Source: Salinicola socius (GTDB taxonomy: Bacteria; Pseudomonadota; Gammaproteobacteria; Pseudomonadales; Halomonadaceae). Taken from it: 64,000 nucleotides of DNA. Where the stretch lies: positions 1 through 64,000 of the forward strand of contig NZ_MSDO01000017.1 of assembly GCF_001937195.1 (NCBI RefSeq), read 5' to 3'. The notes under the pieces are model-generated. The model saw only the letters and a list, made by a program, of their open reading frames with translations, was not told the origin of the DNA and ran no database searches. Below, piece after piece: positions 55,304 to 64,000 of the stretch. Position 1 is the first letter of the stretch. Each line of letters opens with the position of its first letter. A program made the position numbers and the translations under genes.

Positions 55304-55519
55304 CTAGGCCCTGTCTGAAAACTGCCTGCGCTCGCCCATGCGGCGTTAAAAATCGACTCACTGAACAATGTTCAGAACGTTCGAAGGACGGCCCGAAGGG
55401 CGAGCAGAGCGGGTAACATGCTCATTGACACCGCGTAAACCCCGCTCTTTGATCGGTTTTTGCCTTAGCTAATCACCCCGGTCTTGCCTTTGCTCGTCGA
55501 CTTTGCAGACAGCACCTAG
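55304..55519. repeat. Dispersed palindromic repeat family, copy D (long form with insert)
   Basis: About 216 bp. Ends CTAGGCCCTGTCTGAAAA and TTTGCAGACAGCACCTAG are near-inverted. Same core as the copy at 31172-31314 (CTGCGCTCGCCCAT.CGGCGTTAAAAATCGACTC and ATGCTCATT.ACACCGCGTAAAC), but with an extra ~57 bp starting CTGAACAATGTTCAGAACG after the first third, and an extra block near TTGCCTTAGCTAATCACC. Confidence 0.8.
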
Positions 55520-55823
55520 CAGATCAGCCGTTACCGTCACCGATTCGAGCGGTAACAGTCGACGTCGACACCACCTTTTGCCAGATAAATCTGCGAAAAC
55601 CCGGAGTTTCTCCCCCAGACGGTTGGAAGGCCCGACTTGATTCAGGATAATTGGGAAACTTGCGTGTTCCCGCGGATACGCCAGACTAAGTGCTCTCCCT
55701 GGCAGGCCGAGCGCTATCTGGCACGACGCTCGAATGACGCAAGGGAGCGCAAGGGAATCGTCGTCGTTCGCTAAGCGAGTGCGGCTCTGAATATAGAGAC
55801 ACATCAAAGAATGGAGACGGCTA
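55520..55823. other. Upstream region of the BCCT gene
   Basis: 304 bp without a gene on either strand; a minus-strand frame at 55469-55807 shows no family resemblance. Presumably contains the BCCT promoter, possibly osmotically controlled, but no element is clear. Confidence 0.45.
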
Positions 55824-57455
55824 GTGGCTCAAGACGCCAATAAAGAGCCGGATGCGCCGCAGGAAGGCATACCGGCACCAGAAGGTCCCGCCAATCTCAT
55901 CGATACCGATTATGTGATTGGCCAGGACAATATCCAGACCAATAAGTTTGGTCTCAATGTCGATCTGCATGGAAAGGTCTTTTCGGTCTCCTCCCTGCTG
56001 ATTCTGTTCTTCGTCATCATCACGCTGGCGTTGCCGGATCAGATGGGGCCGATCTTCAATGGGGCGAAAAGCTTCCTGACCGATAACTTGAGCTGGCTGT
56101 TCCTGTTTGCCGCCAATATCTTCGTGTTGCTTTCCGTGGTACTGATCTTCACCCCGCTGGGCAAGGTGAGAATCGGCGGCCTGCACGCCAAGCCGGATTT
56201 CAGCTATGCCGGGTGGTTTGCCATGTTGTTCGCGGCAGGCATGGGCATCGGCCTGATGTTCTACGGCGTTTCCGAGCCGATCACGCATTTCGGCACGTCC
56301 GTCACTGGCGACTCATGGGCCCCGTTGGGCGGTGCCGCGGGTGATCCCGCCGCCTCCCAGTCCCTGGCCATGGCAGCGACGATCTTCCACTGGGGCCTGC
56401 ACCCTTGGGGTATCTACGCGGTCGTCGCGCTGTCGCTGGCGCTGTTCTCTTTCAACAAGGGGCTCCCGCTGACCATGCGCTCGATCTTCTACCCGATCCT
56501 GGGTGAGCGCATCTGGGGCTGGCCGGGCCATATCATCGACATTCTGGCAGTACTGGCCACGCTGTTCGGGCTGGCGACGTCGCTAGGCTTCGGCGCTTCC
56601 CAGGCTTCCGCCGGTCTCAACTTCCTGTTCGGCATTCCCAATACCGATGTGACCATGGTGCTGCTGATCATCGGCATCACGCTGGTCGCACTGATGTCGG
56701 TGATGCTGGGTGTCGACAAGGGCGTGCAGCGTCTGTCGCAGATCAACATGGGGCTCGCCTTCCTGCTGCTGCTGTTCGTGATCTTTGTCGGTCCCACGCT
56801 GCTGATCGCGACCGGTTTCGTCGAGAACATGGGGTCCTACCTGAAGAATCTCCCGGCACTGTCCAATCCGTTCGGACGTGAAGACAGCGACTTCGTGCAT
56901 GGCTGGACTGCCTTCTACTGGGCCTGGTGGATCTCCTGGTCCCCGTTCGTCGGCATGTTCATCGCCCGCGTCAGCCGTGGCCGTACCGTGCGCGAATTCC
57001 TGATCGCGGTACTGCTGGTACCGACCGTCGTTTCCGTACTGTGGATGACCGCCTTCGGCGACACCGCGATCAATCAGCTGGTCAACGACGGTTTCGAGGG
57101 CGTAAAGGAAGCGGCGCTTCCGCTGCAACTGTTCACCATGCTGGGTGAACTGCCGCTGACGTCGATCACATCCTTCGTCGGTATCGTTCTGGTCATGGTG
57201 TTCTTCATCACCTCATCCGACTCCGGTTCGCTGGTGATCGACTCGATCACCGCGGGCGGCAAGGTCGATGCGCCGACGCCCCAGCGCGTGTTCTGGGCCC
57301 TGATCGAAGGCGCCATCGCCATTGCGCTGCTGCTGGGGGGTGGCCTGGGGGCACTGCAAGCGGCGGTCATCACGACCGGTCTGCCGTTCACCATCGTGCT
57401 ACTGGCGGCGTGCTACGCGATCGTTCAAGGGCTGCGGTCCGAGCCTCGCGGATAG
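55824..57455 (+). CDS. BCCT family betaine/choline/carnitine-type transporter
   Basis: 543 residues starting with GTG 55824, with GGAG at good distance. Twelve membrane helices. Seen: the sodium-site motif AAGMGIGLMFYGVSEPITHF (GMGIG, typical of Na+-coupled betaine carriers), ATIFHWGLHPWGIYAVVALSLA and the aromatic-box signature FYWAWWISWSPFVGMFIARVSRGRTVREF. A ~45-residue hydrophilic N-terminus precedes helix 1; the short C-terminus lacks the long osmosensing tail of BetP. Imports glycine betaine or related quaternary amines or DMSP as osmoprotectants, in keeping with a halophile. Single-gene unit with its own terminator. Confidence 0.93.
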   Translation: MAQDANKEPDAPQEGIPAPEGPANLIDTDYVIGQDNIQTNKFGLNVDLHGKVFSVSSLLILFFVIITLALPDQMGPIFNGAKSFLTDNLSWLFLFAANIFVLLSVVLIFTPLGKVRIGGLHAKPDFSYAGWFAMLFAAGMGIGLMFYGVSEPITHFGTSVTGDSWAPLGGAAGDPAASQSLAMAATIFHWGLHPWGIYAVVALSLALFSFNKGLPLTMRSIFYPILGERIWGWPGHIIDILAVLATLFGLATSLGFGASQASAGLNFLFGIPNTDVTMVLLIIGITLVALMSVMLGVDKGVQRLSQINMGLAFLLLLFVIFVGPTLLIATGFVENMGSYLKNLPALSNPFGREDSDFVHGWTAFYWAWWISWSPFVGMFIARVSRGRTVREFLIAVLLVPTVVSVLWMTAFGDTAINQLVNDGFEGVKEAALPLQLFTMLGELPLTSITSFVGIVLVMVFFITSSDSGSLVIDSITAGGKVDAPTPQRVFWALIEGAIAIALLLGGGLGALQAAVITTGLPFTIVLLAACYAIVQGLRSEPRG

Positions 57456-57483
57456 GCGTCGTTGCAGAGGATGTATCGACAAG

Positions 57484-57512
57484 GCGGGCGGCTCAATGAG
57501 CCGCCCGCTTTT
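57484..57512 (+). terminator. Terminator after the BCCT gene
   Basis: GCGGGCGGCT-CAATG-AGCCGCCCGC followed by TTTTCG: 10-bp perfect stem, 5-base loop. Confidence 0.9.
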
Positions 57513-57558
57513 CGTTGGCAGATTCGATTTGCCCTGTTCTACCCCGACGCCGACGTCC

Positions 57559-58284
57559 TCAACGCCAAAGCGCGCTGACCGGCGTCTGCCAATCGTAGTG
57601 ATGAAGAATCTGCGCTTGCAGCAGCTCCGCCGTCGCCAGTGAATCGACCAGGGCGTGGTGCCCGGTATAGGCAGGAAGATGGTAACGCTGGCGGCTCTCG
57701 TGCAAACGGATCGACGCCATCGGCCTTCCCGCCCAGCGCCGCAACCTCGCCCACAAGGACTGGCGATGGAGTCGCGCTTCCAGCGACATGGTGTCGATCA
57801 TCGGCATCAGCAGCCCTTCGCCCAGCCGCTCGCGAATGGCCGCATCGAGGAAGGTTCGTTCCAGCTGGCGATAGTGCACGACGACCAGCCGCCCGGCCAG
57901 CAGGCCCAGGAGATCGTCGATGATCGTGGCGAAGTCGGGCGCATCCGCCACCTCGGCGTGGGTAATGTGATGGAAGGCGACCGATTCATCGCTTAGCTGG
58001 CGCCGCGGTGACAACACCCAGTACCTCCCGTCGGCAGGACGGATCCGCGACAGGGTGAACGGCATCACGCCGACGCTGACGATGTCATGACGGCTGCCGT
58101 CCAGCCCGGTGGTCTCGAAGTCCATCGCGACCAGCGGCGCCTCGCCGATGGGCGTCTCGGGATCCAGCGTGCCCTGGGCGAAGAAGCTCGCCAGGCGCGA
58201 TTCACTCGTCCGCTGAGCGCGGGCGGCGAGATAATCCGGCCAGTTTGGCTCGACCTTCGATTTCATCGCGAATCGCGGAATCAT
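57559..58284 (-). CDS. DnaQ-like 3'-5' exonuclease
   Basis: 241 residues. DEDDh exonuclease fold: motif I VAMDFETTGLDG (Asp and Glu), a region HHITHAEVADAPDF, motif II LVVVHYRQLERTFLD, and motif III with the catalytic His in YTGHHALVDSLATAELL. An N-terminal ~45-residue helix (WPDYLAARAQRTSES) precedes. Overlaps the DUF294 gene by ATGA. This pair (exonuclease plus DUF294/CBS/cNMP protein) recurs next to sodium-solute or acetate transporters in gammaproteobacteria. Its nucleic-acid or nucleotide substrate is unknown. Confidence 0.88.
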   Translation of the reverse strand: MIPRFAMKSKVEPNWPDYLAARAQRTSESRLASFFAQGTLDPETPIGEAPLVAMDFETTGLDGSRHDIVSVGVMPFTLSRIRPADGRYWVLSPRRQLSDESVAFHHITHAEVADAPDFATIIDDLLGLLAGRLVVVHYRQLERTFLDAAIRERLGEGLLMPMIDTMSLEARLHRQSLWARLRRWAGRPMASIRLHESRQRYHLPAYTGHHALVDSLATAELLQAQILHHYDWQTPVSALWR

Positions 58285-60224
58285 CGACGGCCCCGGGCGT
58301 TATCACCGGCAGAGGCAGCGCCCTGCTTGGTTGGCATGATATAGCGGAAGGAGAGGAACTTCTGGGCGTTGCTGATCGCCTCGAAGGCATCCTTGAGATG
58401 ATGTCGTTCTCGGCTGTCGATATTCTCCGGATCGACGCTGTTGTCGGGTTCGGCGCCCTGCTCGATCGCGTCGGCCTGATGGCGAATGCGCACGATCGAC
58501 ATGAATTCGAAGGCGTAGCGCAGGCGTTCGGTGACGCCGTCCGCCAGCAGTTTGGTCTCGGCGATATCGTCGAGGCGGGCGAAGGAGTTCTGGGCTTTCG
58601 AACCGCACGCCAGCGCATGTACGCGGACCAGATCGGTCAGCGGCGCGGTGCCTCGGCGCTTGAGATTGATCGATTTGCGGTGCTCGCCATCCTGATCCAT
58701 GACGAACTGGCGGAAGAACCCCAGCGGGGGCGTGCGATTCTTGGCATTGCGCGCCAGCGCCGCCAGGAAGATCGGCCGCTGCGGCGCCAAGTCGGCGATC
58801 AGATCCTGCAGGACTTCGACCATGGGCGCCTCGCCATGCACCGAGGCCAGATCAAAGAAGATGGAACTGTGCAGCAGGCGCTCGCCGTTGGGTTCGTCCA
58901 TCCACTCGGTGAAATACGCTTTCCAGACCTGCAACGGCTGTCGCCAGCGCGGATTGGTCGCCATGATGTCGCCCTTGCAATAGGGATAGCCACAGGCGGC
59001 GAGCCCGTCGCAGACGAACGTGGCCAAGGCTTCGAAATACTTGCCGTGCCGAGCCGGGTCATAGCTGTCATCGATGACCAGCGCGTTGTCCTGATCGGCA
59101 TTGATGGTAGGTTCTTCCCGTGCCATCGAACCCAGCACCATGAAGCAGTAGGGTACCGGTGCCGGCCCCAGCTCGTGCTCCGCGAGTTCGATCAGGCGCT
59201 GCGTAAAGGCGCGGCCGATCGTCGCCAGCGCCCGGCAGACCATTTCGGAATTGGCACCGTCGGCGACCATCCGCACGAATCCCGTGCGTACCTCGGGCGA
59301 CAATCGCGCGAGCTGCTCCGGGCTGTTCTGGACGAAGATATTGTTGACCAGAAACAGGCTGCTGTGGGTCTCGTGTCGCACGATATCGGAGAGATGCAGC
59401 ACGCCCACCGGCTGGCGTCGATGCAGCACCGGCAGATGGTGCACCTGGTTGCGCAGCATGCTCAACATCGCTTCGTAGACCGATTCGTCGGACTGGATCA
59501 CGATGACCTTACGCGACATCACCTCGCCCACCGGCGTCTGTGACGACTTGCCTTCCGCCAGCACGCGGGTACAGAAATCACGATCGGTCAGAATGCCGTT
59601 GAGCTGCCAGTGCCGGCCATCGGGCCCCGTGAACGTATAAGCCGACTGTGTCTCGGTGACATCGATCACCAGCACGCAGGTCGCGTTGGCATCGCGCATC
59701 TGCTGGGCGGCCTGCTGCAACGAGGTAGCGGCCTCCACCATCTGCGGTTGCCGATTGATCAGCTTGCGCACCCGGGTCGTCATCAGACCGCTGTCGTCGC
59801 GCTGCTGCTCGACCGTGACCTTGAGACGCTGGCCGCCGGTTTCCACGAACTCGGCAAAGTCGTCGTCCTCTTCGCACACCGCTTCGAAGACATCGCCGGG
59901 TATGAAATAGATCAGCGTGTCCTCGATCGCGCTGATCGGATAGCGCACGCGTCGATTGCTGCGCAGTAGATCCGAGTAACCGAAGATGTCCCCTTCGCTG
60001 AGGCGGTTGAACAGCCGACCGCTGCGTTGATACATCTCCACCGCACCACTGCGGATGTACCAGAGCGATTCGATCGTTTGATCCTTGACCAGCAGCTCGC
60101 TGCCGGCTTGAAAATAGCGAATCTCGACCTCGCCGGCGATGCGATCGAGCAGCGCATCGGGGAGATTATCAAATGGCGCGAACTGCGCCAGGTGACCTCG
60201 AATATCCAGTTGCTCAACGTTCAT
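58281..60224 (-). CDS. cNMP-binding/CBS/DUF294 nucleotidyltransferase-like signalling protein
   Basis: 647 residues from ATG 60224 (MNVEQLDIRGHL). Domain order: cyclic-nucleotide-binding domain (about 15-130; SGAVEMYQRSGRLFNRLSEGDIFGYSDLL), CBS pair (about 155-290; LQQAAQQMRDANATCVLVID, GILTDRDFC, VMSRKVIVIQSDESVYEAM, HHLPVLHRRQPVGVLHLSDI), GlnD-like nucleotidyltransferase DUF294 (about 340-480; CFMVLGSMAREEPTINADQDNALVID) and DUF294_C helical domain (about 500-620). Probably senses cyclic and adenine nucleotides and modifies an unknown partner. Possibly tied to the BCCT carrier, as related pairs are to transporters. Coupled to the exonuclease. Confidence 0.9.
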   Translation of the reverse strand: MNVEQLDIRGHLAQFAPFDNLPDALLDRIAGEVEIRYFQAGSELLVKDQTIESLWYIRSGAVEMYQRSGRLFNRLSEGDIFGYSDLLRSNRRVRYPISAIEDTLIYFIPGDVFEAVCEEDDDFAEFVETGGQRLKVTVEQQRDDSGLMTTRVRKLINRQPQMVEAATSLQQAAQQMRDANATCVLVIDVTETQSAYTFTGPDGRHWQLNGILTDRDFCTRVLAEGKSSQTPVGEVMSRKVIVIQSDESVYEAMLSMLRNQVHHLPVLHRRQPVGVLHLSDIVRHETHSSLFLVNNIFVQNSPEQLARLSPEVRTGFVRMVADGANSEMVCRALATIGRAFTQRLIELAEHELGPAPVPYCFMVLGSMAREEPTINADQDNALVIDDSYDPARHGKYFEALATFVCDGLAACGYPYCKGDIMATNPRWRQPLQVWKAYFTEWMDEPNGERLLHSSIFFDLASVHGEAPMVEVLQDLIADLAPQRPIFLAALARNAKNRTPPLGFFRQFVMDQDGEHRKSINLKRRGTAPLTDLVRVHALACGSKAQNSFARLDDIAETKLLADGVTERLRYAFEFMSIVRIRHQADAIEQGAEPDNSVDPENIDSRERHHLKDAFEAISNAQKFLSFRYIMPTKQGAASAGDNARGRR

Positions 60225-60420
60225 GCGTCCCTCCCCGTGGCGAGCTCTCATTGTCGAAGGGCCAGCAGATGGCGTCAACGACGGCCCGGCTACATTCGCG
60301 CGATGGCCTTCGCAGCCGAGGCCGCTTCGAAGATGCCTTGTGTCGAGACATCCGCCACGGTTGGCGGCGTCGAGATCACCCTCGTGAGGGAGGTAGAACC
60401 AGCAGGGTTGGAGACGACGG

Positions 60421-61650
60421 TCAGGCGCTGTCGGCCTGGGAGAGTGGCGTCGGATGCTTGCCTTCGACCCAGCCCAGGCTGCCGCTGGCGCTCGGCTGGA
60501 ACCACTCCAGGCGGCTTGCCAGCTCGACCACGCTGCCGACGACGATCAGCGTCGGCGGTCTGGGCTGATGATCGGCGAGACTGCCAGGCAACTGCGCCAA
60601 CGTGCCCAGGTGCACACGCTGATTGGCAGTCGTCCCCTGCTCGATCAGCGCCAGTGGCGTGGCGGCATCCATCCCGTGTTGAACCAGACGCTCACGGATC
60701 AGGTCCAGCGCCCCCAGCCCCATGTAGAAGACCAGCGTCTGGCCGCCGCGTGTCAACGCCGGCCAGTCGAGATCGCAGCTGCCGTTCTTGAGATGGCCGG
60801 TGACGAATCGCACCGACTGGGCGTGATCGCGATGGGTCAACGGGATGCCCGCATAGGCCGCGCAGCCGGCGGCCGCGGTAATGCCCGGCACCACATCGAA
60901 GTCGACGTTGGCCGCGACCAGCGCTTCGAGCTCTTCACCACCGCGACCGAAGATGAACGGATCACCGCCTTTGAGCCGAACCACCCGGTTGCCCGCCCTG
61001 GCCCAATCGACCAGCGCCTGATTGATCCCCTCCTGGGGCACACTGTGCCGAGAACGCGCCTTGCCGACGTAGAAACGCTTCGCCTCGGGGTTGGCCAGCG
61101 CCAGGATTTCCTGGCTGACCAGCCGGTCGTGAACCACCACGTCCGCGCGTTGTAGCTGCTTGAGCGCCTTCAGTGTCAAAAGCTCCGGGTCGCCCGGGCC
61201 GGCGCCGACAAGCGAGACGTGCCCTCGCTGCCAGTGACCGCCAGCGGGTTCCGCAACATCCTGAACGGTCACTCGCGGTGGCAACCGCACGCTGCAAAGC
61301 GCCGGATGCGACGGTACGAAAACCGGCACATCGGCCTGTCGCGCAACGCTGGCGAGATGCCGATCACATTCGCCGTCGCCACTGGCGACCAGCCACAGCT
61401 GCCCCGCTGCGGGGACCGGATCGGCGTCGCGCGATTGCCACTCCCGGTCCCGGCACAAGGATGCCAGGGCAGGCATCATCGACGTCGCGTGTACGGTCAC
61501 GCCCGGCATCAACCCGGCGATTCGCTGCGCCAGGGCCAGCGCCTCGCTGCCGCCACCGATCAGATGCACGTCGAGACAAGCCGGGTCGTATTGGAGGGTG
61601 AGCGAGTCGATCACGGGGAAGCTGCCAGGTTGAAAAGCGTTTCGAGCCAT
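60421..61650 (-). CDS. cobA: Uroporphyrinogen-III C-methyltransferase with eroded sirohaem-synthase N-domain
   Basis: 409 residues from ATG 61650. C-terminal ~250 residues are a complete [110 protein letters not shown], and TLVFYMGL. It makes precorrin-2 for sirohaem (sulfite/nitrite reductase). The first ~150 residues resemble a shortened CysG dehydrogenase/chelatase: [45 protein letters not shown]. The helical dimerisation segment of full CysG (total ~460) appears missing, so dehydrogenase activity is doubtful. cysG would be the alternative symbol. Confidence 0.85.
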   Translation of the reverse strand: MARNAFQPGSFPVIDSLTLQYDPACLDVHLIGGGSEALALAQRIAGLMPGVTVHATSMMPALASLCRDREWQSRDADPVPAAGQLWLVASGDGECDRHLASVARQADVPVFVPSHPALCSVRLPPRVTVQDVAEPAGGHWQRGHVSLVGAGPGDPELLTLKALKQLQRADVVVHDRLVSQEILALANPEAKRFYVGKARSRHSVPQEGINQALVDWARAGNRVVRLKGGDPFIFGRGGEELEALVAANVDFDVVPGITAAAGCAAYAGIPLTHRDHAQSVRFVTGHLKNGSCDLDWPALTRGGQTLVFYMGLGALDLIRERLVQHGMDAATPLALIEQGTTANQRVHLGTLAQLPGSLADHQPRPPTLIVVGSVVELASRLEWFQPSASGSLGWVEGKHPTPLSQADSA

Positions 61651-61742
61651 CGCGTCTGCGCCACTGGGTACTCGCAGCACGTCTCGACAAAGTCTAATGC
61701 CGCGGGGCCAACAGGACAAAGTAACGCTTTTTTGTAGGGTTA

Positions 61743-61783
61743 TAACCAAACGCTCCCTCATGCCGATTGGCTATGAGGGAGCG
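61743..61783 (-). terminator. Terminator-like hairpin after serS
   Basis: CGCTCCCTCAT / ATGAGGGAGCG, 11-bp perfect stem with 11-base loop (61751-61783), followed on the minus strand by TTTGGTTAT. 35 bp after the serS stop. Confidence 0.6.
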
Positions 61784-61817
61784 GTCGCCTAGCTGAAGTC
61801 GATGACACCCGCCGGCG

Positions 61818-64000
<2,183 letters not shown>

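Noticed and set aside
53402-57455. DMSP demethylation/uptake locus (DmdC plus BCCT)
   Set aside because: Only the dehydrogenase architecture and a generic BCCT carrier fit; dmdA, dmdB and DMSP lyase genes are absent, and the two genes are divergent with a repeat between them.

Overview
The window is a high-GC gammaproteobacterial chromosome segment. Several things point to a halophilic member of the Halomonadaceae (Halomonas/Salinicola/Chromohalobacter type): the conserved order dsbD-aroQ-accB-accC-prmA-dusB-fis-purH, a TRAP transporter, a BCCT osmolyte carrier, a urea ABC transporter joined to urease, and Pseudomonas-like catabolic genes. The family assignment is inferred from gene content, not from a marker gene. 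No rRNA, integrase, transposase or CRISPR array was seen. One tRNA, tRNA-Leu(UAG), is present.

Layout. (1) 1-5130: end of a type VI secretion vgrG, translationally coupled to a large uncharacterised cargo/effector candidate, followed on the other strand by two paralogous exported SUMF1-fold proteins. The low-GC 3' part of the effector and the low-GC SUMF1 genes look like an exchangeable effector-immunity cassette. (2) 5516-14931: itaconate/C5-dicarboxylate catabolic cluster with its TRAP transporter, in the gene order remembered for Pseudomonas aeruginosa PA0878-PA0886, but with no adjacent LysR regulator. (3) 15041-18681: a PP2C-kinase fusion with degenerate active sites in both halves, inorganic pyrophosphatase, and a DUF2333 membrane protein. 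(4) 19087-28118: housekeeping block dsbD to purH. (5) 28209-33444: gabD, a cold-shock-like membrane protein, folE, srkA, comF and tRNA-Leu. (6) 33678-34738: an unrecognised membrane protein and, just upstream of it on the minus strand, a strong unannotated candidate for a CsrB/RsmZ-family small RNA, with nine GGA motifs, at least five in hairpin loops, a promoter and a terminator. (7) 35305-40988: polar amino-acid (possibly cystine) ABC transporter, a sodium:solute symporter with a small partner, a DUF1206 protein and a repeat-rich exported protein. (8) 41127-53039: one long minus-strand unit urtABCDE-ureDABCEFG-hupE/ureJ, mostly joined by 4-bp ATGA overlaps, behind a probable sigma-54 promoter. 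(9) 53402-64000: acyl-CoA dehydrogenase, BCCT transporter, DnaQ-like exonuclease plus DUF294/CBS/cNMP signalling pair, uroporphyrinogen-III methyltransferase with an eroded sirohaem-synthase N-terminus, serS, and the start of a YdiJ-like FAD oxidoreductase.

A dispersed non-coding palindromic repeat family, with ends like GCTCTGTCTGAAAA, occurs at four places (about 2999, 24868, 31172 and 55304). It is the only mobile-looking DNA apart from the T6SS cassette.
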